From assembly GCA_019058245.1 (NCBI GenBank), contig JAHPZJ010000001.1, positions 1 to 44,145 of the forward strand: a stretch of DNA of 44,145 bases, given 5' to 3'. Both the position numbers and the translations under genes were made by a program. The notes beneath the pieces were generated by a model, which was given only the letters and a program-made list of their open reading frames with translations, was not told where the DNA came from and searched no databases. This DNA comes from Promethearchaeota archaeon (GTDB lineage Archaea > Asgardarchaeota > Lokiarchaeia > Sigyniarchaeales > SOKP01). Position 1 is the first letter of the stretch; every line of letters begins with the position of its first letter. Shown one piece after another: positions 1 to 7,994 of this stretch.

Positions 1-1
1 A

Positions 2-886
2 CCTCAAATTATTGATACTTAATCTGATAATTTGCCTGACTGTTGGGAAGTTTTTCATTGATTAGATCCATTATCAGATGATACCAATAGTGATCATGAT
101 AAAGATGGACTTTTAAACTTAGAAGAATTTTATATTGGAACCTTTCCTGATGATTCTGATTCTGATGATGATAATATTCCAGATGGTGAAGAAGTTATAG
201 AAGGGTCTGATGGCTATATCACCGATCCAATCGATGATGATAGTGATAACGATGGTCTGATAGATGGTTATGAGATAACAAATTCTACAGATCCTAATGA
301 TGAGGATTCAGATGATGATATAATTCTTGATGGTGAAGAAGTTATAGAAGGGTCTGATGGCTATATTACCGATCCAACCGATGATGATAGTGATGATGAT
401 GGTCTGATAGATGGTTATGAGATAGCAAATTCTACAAACCCAAACGATGCAGATTGCGATGATGATGGGCTATTAGATGGTGAAGAGATTATTAGCTACA
501 ACACAAATCCGTGGAGTAATGACACTGATGCTGATTGGTTACCCGATGGATGGGAGATTCAATACACTTTAAATCCAAATGTTCCAAATAAAGAAGAAGA
601 TTATGATGTGGATGGATTAACAAATTACGAAGAATATCTTAATGGAACAGATCCAAGAGTAGCTGATACTGATGATGATGGATATGAGGATGGATGGGAA
701 ATAGATAATGGATATGATCCTTTAGATCCTGATAGTCATCCAAAACCGAGCTGGTGGGACCAATGGGGATTACAAATTATGATCTCAGTTGGTGGTTCAG
801 TTGCAGGTGGAATTGTTGGTCTTTTGTTTTTCTTTATTAAAAGAAATATTAAGAGAAAAGCTGAGAAAGCAGGTACGAAAGCTTAA
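2..886 (+). pseudogene. 3' part of a calcium-binding-repeat surface protein, decayed at its left end
   Basis: One reading frame covers the whole left edge and ends at TAA 884-886. It encodes acidic DxDxDG-type repeats (thrombospondin type 3-like, with many D-D-D-G and DGWE/DGEE units). A C-terminal membrane segment of about 20 residues follows (about 783-840), then a short basic tail, as in a cell-surface protein anchored by its C terminus. Two in-frame stops interrupt it: TAA 20-22, and TGA 59-61 where repeat logic expects GGA (Gly). At 41-43 TGT stands where the DGWE motif expects a Gly codon. The frame is open from 62, but the first start-like codon after that is GTG 608, so 62-607 cannot be translated from a normal start. 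Most likely a pseudogene of a large protein beginning outside the window; a sequencing error is the alternative. Confidence 0.7.
182..475 (+). repeat. Two tandem 147-bp (49-residue) repeats inside the surface-protein frame
   Basis: The unit beginning at 182 recurs at 329, exactly 147 bp later and in frame. The two copies are nearly identical over most of their length (DGEEVIEGSDGYITDP followed by an acidic run and GLIDGYEI). A third, diverged unit begins at 476. The close identity indicates a recent duplication. Each unit carries the Asp-rich loops expected to bind calcium. Confidence 0.85.
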
Positions 887-911
887 TTTAAATTGAAATT
901 ATTCACTATAC

Positions 912-920
912 TTTTTTTTT
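912..920 (+). terminator. T-run terminator
   Basis: Nine consecutive T residues lie 26 bp after the stop at 886, in A+T-rich sequence. Archaeal RNA polymerase terminates on such oligo-T tracts without a hairpin. Inferred from position only. Confidence 0.4.
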
Positions 921-1051
921 AATTTATATGTAGTTAAAACCTAATCAGTAAAAAATAGTTCTAGATCTTGCATTTAGTATCAATAAAACCAAAAAGAAAT
1001 ATAGCAAACATAATTATCGAATAAACTCGAACTCTCAAAATAAACTGATGA

Positions 1052-1399
1052 AATTACTTGTTAATTTTACATCAAAAAGCAAAAGAATTTAGTCTAAAAA
1101 TTTGTAAAGATAGACATAATGTTTAAGCTATTTTTGAATTAGTAAAAGTATTACATAATTTTCTAAGAAAGAAAGTAAATGTGATTTTACGAGGGCTGAA
1201 TTAAATATTGATGGCAAGTGTGAACACAAAACGCAGTATTCCGGAAAATAATCCAGATATTAGAGATGCGATGGAGCTTATAATGAAAGACATGCTAAAA
1301 GCTCAAAAAAAAATAATTTATCACTTTAATGTGAAAAAAAAAAAAAGAAAAAAAGTATTTGAAGAGATTGTTTACCTCAATATAGTATCCAAATGTTAG
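1052..1399 (+). pseudogene. Decayed small ORF of unknown function
   Basis: The longest intact piece runs from 1208 (TTG, with ATG at 1211) to 1399 and reads as a basic, helix-rich peptide ending in a Lys-rich tail around an A-run. The same frame continues upstream to about 1052 with protein-like composition (for example AIFELVKVLHNFLRKK), broken by TAA stops just after 1130 and near 1200. This looks like the remains of one gene of roughly 110 codons. No family was recognised; a transposase remnant is possible but unproven. The rest of the gap between 886 and 1396 shows nothing else. Confidence 0.3.
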
Positions 1400-3294
1400 A
1401 TTATTTTACTCATGGATGATATACCTAGTTCTTTCAATGTTTCTTCTGTTGGCCTTCCTGTGTCCCAATCCCATCCTCGAACGTTATAATATTTCTTTAA
1501 ATTCTCTTCTAAATCGAGTTTTACGTTTTTTGTTCTTCCAGAGGTTAATACTTTCATATTATGATTGGTTAATCTATCATCTTTTCTTGTAATTCCTAAA
1601 TTACAACTAATTAACCGTTTTATATTGTTTATTCGCGCACCGACATTCATCAGAGATTTTCTGTCATAATTAAAACCTGTCGCAGCATTGATATAACCAA
1701 TAATATGTTCAAGTTTGGGGGTCGCAAAATTACAATTCACAGCAGAATCATCAATAGCTCTAAGATCTTGAAGTTTAGCAATTCCTCTTTCTCCTTTTGT
1801 GATATCATATCTATTTTTACTCCTTTTAATATGAAGAATTGGAATATTAACAGTTCCTGATTCCGCAGAATACCAATCAGCTTTATTATGATTTGCTCCA
1901 ACACATCCCGTCATATAACTTAATGCCTGTCCGGCAAATGCTCGTGGTTCATGCATCGGTATTTCTAATCCTTTTACATGTGCGGCCAATTCAGGATCTA
2001 CTTCCAATTTCTCTGCCATAATTCTTACACCTTCGGCAAGTATATTCCCAATACCTTCCCTATTGACAATCTTTTCAATTAGTTTGCATAAAACCTCTCC
2101 ATTTCCCCATTTAATATCTTCTATTGGAATATCAGTTAAGAATTGCTTTATTTTCTCAATCCCAATTTTTTTTTCAACCAAGTAAATTAGAAAAGCAATT
2201 GAAACTCCACAAGAAATAGTATCGATACCATATTTGTTACATAAGTGATTGGCAATAAGTACTGGTTTTGAATCAAAAACACCACATAAAGTACCTAACG
2301 CAGCAACAGATTCATATTCCGGACCATCACTTTCAATTTCCTTCCCATCAATTTCAATAACTGTTGATTTACCACATCTTAGTGTACAACCTGAGCATCC
2401 ATAACTAAACACAGGATATTGTTCTGTTATAGTTTTCCCTGTTAAATTTTCGGCAAAAAATTCCGTTTCTGTAAAGTAATATGCTGGCGTATCACCACTA
2501 ACCATTCCTAAATCGAGATACATGTTAGTACCATATAATGTAAAAAGTAGAGTTCCTATTTCTCCCATTGGATTTGCTTCCCTAGCAGCTTGAGCCTCTT
2601 TTCTCAGCTTTTTCCCTAATTCATTATCTGCCAGCTTAACCCTTTCTTTTCCATCTACTACTAATGCCTTCAAATTTTTTGATCCCATAAGAGCTCCCAT
2701 ACCACATCTCCCTACTACTCTCCCCTCATCATTCATTATAGCGCCATATTTAACAAGATTTTCACCACCTTGACCAATACAAGCCATCCGAGCTTTTAGG
2801 TCATTCAATTCATCTCTAATTAATTTTTGAGTTTCGTAACAATCTTTACCATGGAATTTTGAAGCATCTTTAAATTCTACGTTTCCATCATGAATATACA
2901 CGTAGGTTGGTTTATTTGCTTTTCCCAAGAAAACTACAGCATCAAATCCACTATTTCTTAGAGAAATACAAAAATATCCTCCAGAAGTTCCCTCACCCCA
3001 AATCCCGGTTAAAGGGGATATACCACTCACAGTATAGCGACCTGAATTTGGCCTAATAGTTCCTGTTATAGGTCCAGTAGCAAAAATTAAAGGATTAACT
3101 TCTGAGAAATGATCTTCTTTCAATCTCTTGTAATCATCCTCAGAAAGCAGATCATACGTTATTTTAGCACTTAATCCAGTCCCTCCTAAATAGTTTTGTG
3201 CAATATTAGGGTCTAAATCCTTCATTTTAAAACTTTCTTTGCTTAAATCCACAAAAAGGATTTTTCCATTATAGCCATTTAATTTATCATTCAT
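1396..3294 (-). CDS. aor: Tungsten-dependent aldehyde:ferredoxin oxidoreductase
   Basis: 632 residues, a normal length for the AOR family, which oxidises aldehydes to carboxylates with ferredoxin as acceptor (or the reverse) using tungstopterin and one [4Fe-4S] cluster. Visible signatures: the N-terminal GGTGLSAK region (37-44), the GRYTVSGISPLTG pterin-binding stretch (85-97), the cluster ligands C300-x2-C303-x3-C307, and the distant fourth ligand C521 in an AVNCNF context. The glutamate-rich DGPEYE element is at 323-328. The ATG is preceded by GGAGTGAT, a good archaeal Shine-Dalgarno, about 6 bases upstream. It lies 23 bp after the iron alcohol dehydrogenase gene on the same strand, so the two are probably co-transcribed and could interconvert acids, aldehydes and alcohols. 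The specific substrate cannot be told from sequence. Confidence 0.93.
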   Translation of the reverse strand: MNDKLNGYNGKILFVDLSKESFKMKDLDPNIAQNYLGGTGLSAKITYDLLSEDDYKRLKEDHFSEVNPLIFATGPITGTIRPNSGRYTVSGISPLTGIWGEGTSGGYFCISLRNSGFDAVVFLGKANKPTYVYIHDGNVEFKDASKFHGKDCYETQKLIRDELNDLKARMACIGQGGENLVKYGAIMNDEGRVVGRCGMGALMGSKNLKALVVDGKERVKLADNELGKKLRKEAQAAREANPMGEIGTLLFTLYGTNMYLDLGMVSGDTPAYYFTETEFFAENLTGKTITEQYPVFSYGCSGCTLRCGKSTVIEIDGKEIESDGPEYESVAALGTLCGVFDSKPVLIANHLCNKYGIDTISCGVSIAFLIYLVEKKIGIEKIKQFLTDIPIEDIKWGNGEVLCKLIEKIVNREGIGNILAEGVRIMAEKLEVDPELAAHVKGLEIPMHEPRAFAGQALSYMTGCVGANHNKADWYSAESGTVNIPILHIKRSKNRYDITKGERGIAKLQDLRAIDDSAVNCNFATPKLEHIIGYINAATGFNYDRKSLMNVGARINNIKRLISCNLGITRKDDRLTNHNMKVLTSGRTKNVKLDLEENLKKYYNVRGWDWDTGRPTEETLKELGISSMSKII

Positions 3295-3317
3295 TTTTTT
3301 AAATCACTCCAAATATT

Positions 3318-4625
3318 CTAAAAATCAATGGTTCTACCATCCCAAGCATATTCAAATATTCTTTTTATTATGTCGTTATCAATATAGCGTCCAACCATGT
3401 AAGCTACAGGATCCGTTATAGCATACTGCACTAGGAGATCTAAATTTTTAAAGTATGTTTCTTCAGTAATAACAGGATTCTTCATTTCCTTTACACATAC
3501 AGGGCCATTCATTGAATGTATGAAATCTTTAACGCTTTGAAGAAATTCTGTAAATAACTCATCATCATTTTTATCTTTAGAATTAATTCCAAAAAGTGGA
3601 CATAAATCTTTCCACCTTTCCGAAATTTTCCTTTGGAAAGCAAGTGTATACGGTAGAAACAACCCAACACAAAGTCCGTGATGAACATTAAGTACCTTAC
3701 CCATACTATGGCCTAAAGCATGATCAATACCAACACGAGAATGAATAAATCCAAGTCCTCCCATAGATGCTGCTATTTGCATATGCGATCTTGCTTCTAT
3801 ATCTTTAGCTCCATATTTGTATGCACGAGGTAAATATTTTAGTATTTCTTTAATAGCATATATATTCATGGCATCGGCAAAAGGAGTTCCTATTGTTGAT
3901 ACATAAGATCCCGCTGCATGAGCTAATGCATCTAGTCCTGTAGCCATGGTTAGAAAAGGCGGCATATCTTTTACAAAATCAGTAATTAAGAATGAATAAT
4001 CTGGAATCAACTCTGGATGAGAAACAGTAAACTTTTTCGGCGGATCAAAACGCATATCAGTTAACATCGAGGCAAGAGTGGCTTCAGATCCCGTTCCTGA
4101 CGTTGTCGGAACAGCTATATAATATTTTAGTTTTTTCCGTATACCAAGAGGTGCTAAAGGTGAAATACTAAATAGATCCATTTCAGGCTTCTCGTATCTA
4201 ACCATTAAACCTTTCGTAGTATCAAGAACACTACCTCCGCCAATAGCTAAAAATACTTTAGGTTTATAATCTTCACATATTTTCGCTGCTTCATCAAGAG
4301 TATAAGTAGGTCCTTCTGGTTTCACTCCCGCCCATATTTTCGCTTCTATATTTACTTTACTTAACATATTACTAATTAGGTTCGCGTACTTTTCAGTAAA
4401 ATCGTCTGCAATTATTAAAACTCTTCTCTCTCCTTCTTCAAGATTATTATCTAAGTGTGTAATTAGCCGGGTTAATGCAGTCATTCCAAAAATAATATTT
4501 GGGGATCGAAAAGATGTTATTATACCGGAGAGTGCTCTGGCTTTTAACATAGCCATAAGTTCCATCAATTGCTCAGATGATGGTTGAGGCGCTTGTTCAG
4601 GTGCTTGTTTAGTTGAATTTTCCAT
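3318..4625 (-). CDS. Iron-dependent (type III) alcohol dehydrogenase
   Basis: 435 residues of the Fe-ADH fold: NAD(P)(H)-dependent interconversion of an alcohol and an aldehyde or ketone. The dinucleotide-binding GGGSVLDTTK is at 129-138 and the PTTSGTGSEAT segment at 173-183. The four metal ligands fit D232 and H236 (GLDALAHA), H302 (DHALGHSMG) and H316 (NVHHG); the 14-residue spacing between the last two matches the FucO family. The first 35 residues are a polar, Gln/Pro/Glu-rich extension not needed for the fold. A GGTGG element sits just before the ATG. First gene of a two-gene operon with the AOR, suggesting the pair handles an aldehyde intermediate. Confidence 0.92.
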   Translation of the reverse strand: MENSTKQAPEQAPQPSSEQLMELMAMLKARALSGIITSFRSPNIIFGMTALTRLITHLDNNLEEGERRVLIIADDFTEKYANLISNMLSKVNIEAKIWAGVKPEGPTYTLDEAAKICEDYKPKVFLAIGGGSVLDTTKGLMVRYEKPEMDLFSISPLAPLGIRKKLKYYIAVPTTSGTGSEATLASMLTDMRFDPPKKFTVSHPELIPDYSFLITDFVKDMPPFLTMATGLDALAHAAGSYVSTIGTPFADAMNIYAIKEILKYLPRAYKYGAKDIEARSHMQIAASMGGLGFIHSRVGIDHALGHSMGKVLNVHHGLCVGLFLPYTLAFQRKISERWKDLCPLFGINSKDKNDDELFTEFLQSVKDFIHSMNGPVCVKEMKNPVITEETYFKNLDLLVQYAITDPVAYMVGRYIDNDIIKRIFEYAWDGRTIDF

Positions 4626-4777
4626 AAAACCACCTATTTATTTTTTTTAATATAATTTTTGATAAAACATTATAAATAAATTGTTATTTCTTAATAAATC
4701 TTAATTCACTTGAGATTGATTATTTGGTTTATTAGAATCTGGAGAATATATTTAGTAGTACTATAAACCATTATGAT

Positions 4778-4882
4778 ATGAAAAAATTTGATAAACTTAA
4801 TTCTGCTATATTAAATTGGATGGACTTCTCAAAGAGATGTTATTCAAAAGTACAAAATAAAATAATTCCATCTATAATATAA
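4778..4882 (+). CDS. Possible 34-residue small protein
   Basis: A short plus-strand ORF from ATG 4778 to TAA 4880-4882, with a TATA-like ACTATAAACC about 17 bp upstream. The peptide is basic and ends in a hydrophobic PSII. It lies alone between two minus-strand genes. No family recognised; it may be chance. The remaining sequence between 4625 and 4915 shows nothing else. Confidence 0.15.
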   Translation: MKKFDKLNSAILNWMDFSKRCYSKVQNKIIPSII

Positions 4883-4886
4883 ACTT

Positions 4887-4894
4887 AAAAAAAA
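4887..4894 (-). terminator. Oligo-T terminator on the minus strand
   Basis: Eight A residues on the plus strand (T8 in the minus-strand transcript) lie 21 bp downstream of the stop of the broken zinc-ribbon gene, where a terminator is expected. Position-based inference. Confidence 0.35.
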
Positions 4895-4914
4895 TAAGAA
4901 AGAATAATTAGAAA

Positions 4915-5114
4915 TTACTCCTTTTTAAAAACATTTCCACATTCCCCACACTTCATGCTCCTTGCATAGACCGGAGTTCCCTGCTTCAGTAGCATGCTGA
5001 AATAGCACTACTTATACTGTAGTAAAGCACATTATTCTTATCCGGTTCTTCATGAAGCATACGTGGATTCTCATTGCCACATTGGGGACATTTAACTCTT
5101 TTAAATTCACTCAT
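4915..5114 (-). pseudogene. Small zinc-ribbon protein broken by a hairpin-forming insertion and frameshift
   Basis: The first half runs from ATG 5112-5114 and carries the CPQCGNENPRML knuckle, ending at TGA 4986-4988 (42 residues). The second half lies in another frame, 4995 down to TAA 4915, and carries QGTPVYARSMKCGECGNVF with the second CxxC. Together they make one four-cysteine zinc ribbon of about 60 residues, but they cannot be read continuously. The break coincides with an inverted repeat (4988-5012, arms AGTAG and CTACT plus TGCT and AGCA). Intact members of such a family would be small transcription- or translation-associated zinc-binding proteins; the function is not known. Probably a pseudogene. 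Confidence 0.6.
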
Positions 5115-5173
5115 AATATCTTAACTCTATAATAAAATGTTTTGAATATTTAGTAAAGTGACTGAATTTAAAT

Positions 5174-5704
5174 TTAGGTTTTTAAATATGTATTTATAAC
5201 AATCTCCCGAACTATATTCTCAATTTGTTTATCAGTAGTATCGATCACAATTTCAGCAGCTTTTTCATAAAGGGGTTTTCGGAACTTAAGAATTTTCATA
5301 ATTTCTCTCTTAGGGTTCTCTTTATCAATGAGAGGTCTTGTTTCTTTCCCGTCTTTTATTGCTCTGTTGAATATTTCATCTGGAGTCGCAGTTAATAATA
5401 CAATATGACAATTTTTCCTTAAATGTTGAATATTTATATGATTTAAAATTACTCCTCCTCCACACGAAATTACTACTTTGTTTAATTTTGATACGTACTT
5501 ACACACCGAAATTTCATACTCTCTAAATTTATCTTCTCCTTCCTCATCGAATATTCTAGGTATTGACTTATCTGCTTGTTGGACTATAAGTTGATCTGTT
5601 TCAATAAATTTGTAATCGTTATCAAGATATTTTACTAATGCTTTTCCTATTGTAGTTTTTCCAGTAGCCATAAAACCAATGAGAGCAATGGAATCTTTTG
5701 GCAT
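5174..5704 (-). CDS. aroK: Shikimate kinase, bacterial AroK/AroL type
   Basis: 176 residues, the usual length for P-loop shikimate kinases, which phosphorylate shikimate at the 3-OH with ATP in the aromatic amino acid pathway. Visible: Walker A GFMATGKTT (10-18), the substrate aspartate D37 in ETD, arginine R61 in FREYE, GGG at 82-84, lid arginine R123 in ETRPL, and R142 in FRKPLY. Many archaea use an unrelated GHMP-type shikimate kinase instead, so this is a noteworthy choice for an archaeon. The gene is separate from, and opposite in strand to, aroE and the prephenate dehydrogenase 1.4 kb away, but it belongs to the same pathway. Confidence 0.9.
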   Translation of the reverse strand: MPKDSIALIGFMATGKTTIGKALVKYLDNDYKFIETDQLIVQQADKSIPRIFDEEGEDKFREYEISVCKYVSKLNKVVISCGGGVILNHINIQHLRKNCHIVLLTATPDEIFNRAIKDGKETRPLIDKENPKREIMKILKFRKPLYEKAAEIVIDTTDKQIENIVREIVINTYLKT

Positions 5705-5751
5705 CTCTAATAATTTTTTTATTCTTATTGCATAAATTTATCTTATAAAAA

Positions 5752-6306
5752 TCATTCCTCTGAAAAACCATGCTTTCCTAAAATACCACTTTTTATTTCA
5801 AGGTAATTACCTGCAATATAGGTTGGAAAATTAAATTGTTTAGGGTCTAAAGAATTGGTTTTAACATACTCAGGATCGGAGTGTGTTGCTATCACTTCAC
5901 CAAAATAACAGATATGTGTTCCCAACTCTATTTTATTTATTACTTTGCATTCCATATTCCACGGAAAATCTTTTATCATAGGAACTCTCACTATTGTTGC
6001 TTCTTCTTTAGTTAAATTTAACTCTTTCCATTTATTGACATCCCTACCAGAACGAGTACCACAATAATCTGCTGCTTTTAATTGATCTATTGTTGGATAA
6101 TTTATTACAAACTCACCATGTTTTTCAATTAGTTGATAGGAGTGACGTGAAGGTCTCATAGAAATAACCACGATTGGAGGATCAGCACATACTTTTCCTA
6201 CGTAACCTAATGTGATTAAATTTGCTTCCTCTCCGGTGCCTACCGAAACTACAGCTACAGGCATTGGAAATGTAGAGATTTTAGGACTTAAAGTTGTTTT
6301 TTTCAT
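5752..6306 (-). CDS. Flavin reductase-like (FMN split-barrel) protein
   Basis: 184 residues matching the flavin-reductase/flavoredoxin split-barrel family. The N terminus has PMPVAVVSVG; PPIVVISMRPSRHSYQLI binds flavin in the family; and FVINYP is the conserved core strand. Members reduce flavins or act as FMN-binding electron carriers; the substrate is not predictable. It ends 47 bp before aroK on the same strand and is divergent from the left-handed beta-helix gene at 6476, the 170-bp gap holding both promoters. Confidence 0.8.
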   Translation of the reverse strand: MKKTTLSPKISTFPMPVAVVSVGTGEEANLITLGYVGKVCADPPIVVISMRPSRHSYQLIEKHGEFVINYPTIDQLKAADYCGTRSGRDVNKWKELNLTKEEATIVRVPMIKDFPWNMECKVINKIELGTHICYFGEVIATHSDPEYVKTNSLDPKQFNFPTYIAGNYLEIKSGILGKHGFSEE

Positions 6307-6475
6307 TTTTCAATTATAATTTTTATTTCTAAATAAGATATCTTAAAATTGCTATTGATCTTAAGCATATTAAATAGTCTTAAATTAAATAATCTCACTT
6401 TTTCAAATAAAACTATTAAAATTATTATCAATTCATTTATAATCAATATTTTATTCAAAAATAAAGTGGAAAAAT

Positions 6476-7099
6476 ATGATAATAAAACATCGAGGCCTTA
6501 AGCCGAAATATGATACCTCAGTATTCATTGCTCCAACAGCAGCTGTTATTGGTAATGTATCAATTGGAAAATATTCACGGGTAATGTATGGTGCCGTTTT
6601 GGATTCTGAGGATTCTGAGGTCGAAGTTGGAGAATATTCAATTATATGTGAAAATGCTGTTCTTAGAGCTACAGCGTCAGGAGATAGTAATTATCCAGTT
6701 AAAATCGGAGATCACGTCTTTGTTTCACCCCAATCAACATTAATTGGGTGTAAGGTTGAATCGAACTCCTATATTGCGACAGGTGCCACCATTTTACAAG
6801 GTGCTCTTGTTCAATCTGGTGCTGCGGTAGCGGTTGGAGCATTTGTTCATGTGAATACAGTTGTTCCTGCTAATTCTTTCATTCCTCCAAATAACATAGC
6901 AATTGGAGATCCTATTAAAATTTATCGTCCAAAGGATCAAGAATTACTAGCTAAAGCTATTAAATCAATTGGATTTGCAAAGGTGGCATTTAATGTAGAT
7001 GCAAAATGGGAAAATCGATTTGAGAGATATAGGCAAGCTACAATTGTAAGATCAAAAGAGTTTGAGGACCATTTTAATGATGAAATTATAAAGCAATAA
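6476..7099 (+). CDS. Gamma-carbonic-anhydrase-like left-handed beta-helix protein lacking the zinc histidines
   Basis: 207 residues with hexapeptide repeats (IGNVSIG, VEVGEYS, VKIGDHV and others) over about 17-150, followed by a C-terminal helix, as in the gamma-carbonic anhydrase/PaaY group. The three zinc-binding histidines are missing: the first position falls at R64 (ENAVLRA), and the usual GHxxxxHG is replaced by VSPQSTLIGC (83-92). It is therefore unlikely to be a carbonic anhydrase; a scaffold or acyltransferase-like role is possible. ATG 6476 has a weak GTGGA element before it and a TATA-like TTTATAATC about 40 bp upstream. It is followed after 22 bp by aroE. Confidence 0.8.
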   Translation: MIIKHRGLKPKYDTSVFIAPTAAVIGNVSIGKYSRVMYGAVLDSEDSEVEVGEYSIICENAVLRATASGDSNYPVKIGDHVFVSPQSTLIGCKVESNSYIATGATILQGALVQSGAAVAVGAFVHVNTVVPANSFIPPNNIAIGDPIKIYRPKDQELLAKAIKSIGFAKVAFNVDAKWENRFERYRQATIVRSKEFEDHFNDEIIKQ

Positions 7100-7121
7100 A
7101 ATTTTATTAATATTGATTGAT

Positions 7122-7994
7122 ATGTCAGCGAAGGATTATATATCTGCTAGGACAAAAGTTCTTTGTGTGATGGGATATCCAATTGAACATTCAATGAGTC
7201 CCACAATGCACAATGCTGCTATTCGTGCTTTAAATCTTAATTATGTATATTTAGCATTTAGTATTTTACCTGATAACTTAAAGTCTGCCATAGATGGGAT
7301 TAAGGCATTTGATATTAAAGGTATCAATATAACTATCCCCTTTAAACAAACGATTATAAAATATTTAGATGAAGTCGATCCTGTGGCTCAAGAAATCGGT
7401 GCTGTTAATACGATAAAAAATAATGAAGGATTTTTAAGTAGTAGAAATACTGATGCAGAAGGTGCTATGAAAGCATTAGTAGATGCAGGTTATAAGGTTT
7501 CGGGAAAAAATATTTTATTACTAGGAGCAGGTGGAGCAGGAAGAGCAATAGCATTTATAGTAGCAAAAGAATCAAATAAAATAGTATTATCTGATATGGA
7601 TGAAAAAAGAGCAGAAAAACTTGCTAATGAAATAAAAAGAAAATACGGGACAAGTATCGAAGGAAAAAATAATAGTCATCATGTTTTAAAAGAAGAATCT
7701 AAAAAAGCGGATATCTTAATTAATGCTACTCCTATAGGAATGTACCCAAACATTAATAAATCACCAATTCCCTCTGAATTTTTACACAAAGATTTGTTTG
7801 TGTTTGACATCATATATAATCCATTAAAGACAAAATTATTAAAAGATGCAACTGAAAAAGGATGTACTACACTTTCTGGCTTAAATATGTTAGTTAATCA
7901 AGGAGCATTAGCATTTGAATGGTGGACTAATAAAAAACCAAATATTGATTTAATGAAAAATAAAATAATTGAAGTTCTTGGGATGGTTAAATGA
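7122..7994 (+). CDS. aroE: Shikimate 5-dehydrogenase
   Basis: 290 residues from ATG 7122 (a TTG three codons upstream at 7113 is possible). It reduces 3-dehydroshikimate to shikimate with NADPH. Visible: shikimate-binding serines in EHSMSP (22-27), catalytic K75 in ITIPFK, NTD with D111, GAVNT, the Rossmann loop GAGGAG (135-140), NATPIGMYP, and the C-terminal GLNMLVNQGALAFEWW signature. The stop overlaps the next start by 4 bp (ATGA), indicating translational coupling with the prephenate dehydrogenase. No strong Shine-Dalgarno is seen. Confidence 0.95.
   Translation: MSAKDYISARTKVLCVMGYPIEHSMSPTMHNAAIRALNLNYVYLAFSILPDNLKSAIDGIKAFDIKGINITIPFKQTIIKYLDEVDPVAQEIGAVNTIKNNEGFLSSRNTDAEGAMKALVDAGYKVSGKNILLLGAGGAGRAIAFIVAKESNKIVLSDMDEKRAEKLANEIKRKYGTSIEGKNNSHHVLKEESKKADILINATPIGMYPNINKSPIPSEFLHKDLFVFDIIYNPLKTKLLKDATEKGCTTLSGLNMLVNQGALAFEWWTNKKPNIDLMKNKIIEVLGMVK

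Noticed and set aside
182..475. CRISPR-like repeats
   Set aside because: The 147-bp units are contiguous and in frame with the coding sequence, with no unique spacers.
4986..5012. Possible tiny archaeal intron with bulge-helix-bulge in the zinc-ribbon gene
   Set aside because: The inverted repeat has one 2-nt bulge on one side only, not two 3-nt bulges around a 4-bp helix, and no splice gives an obviously correct joined product.
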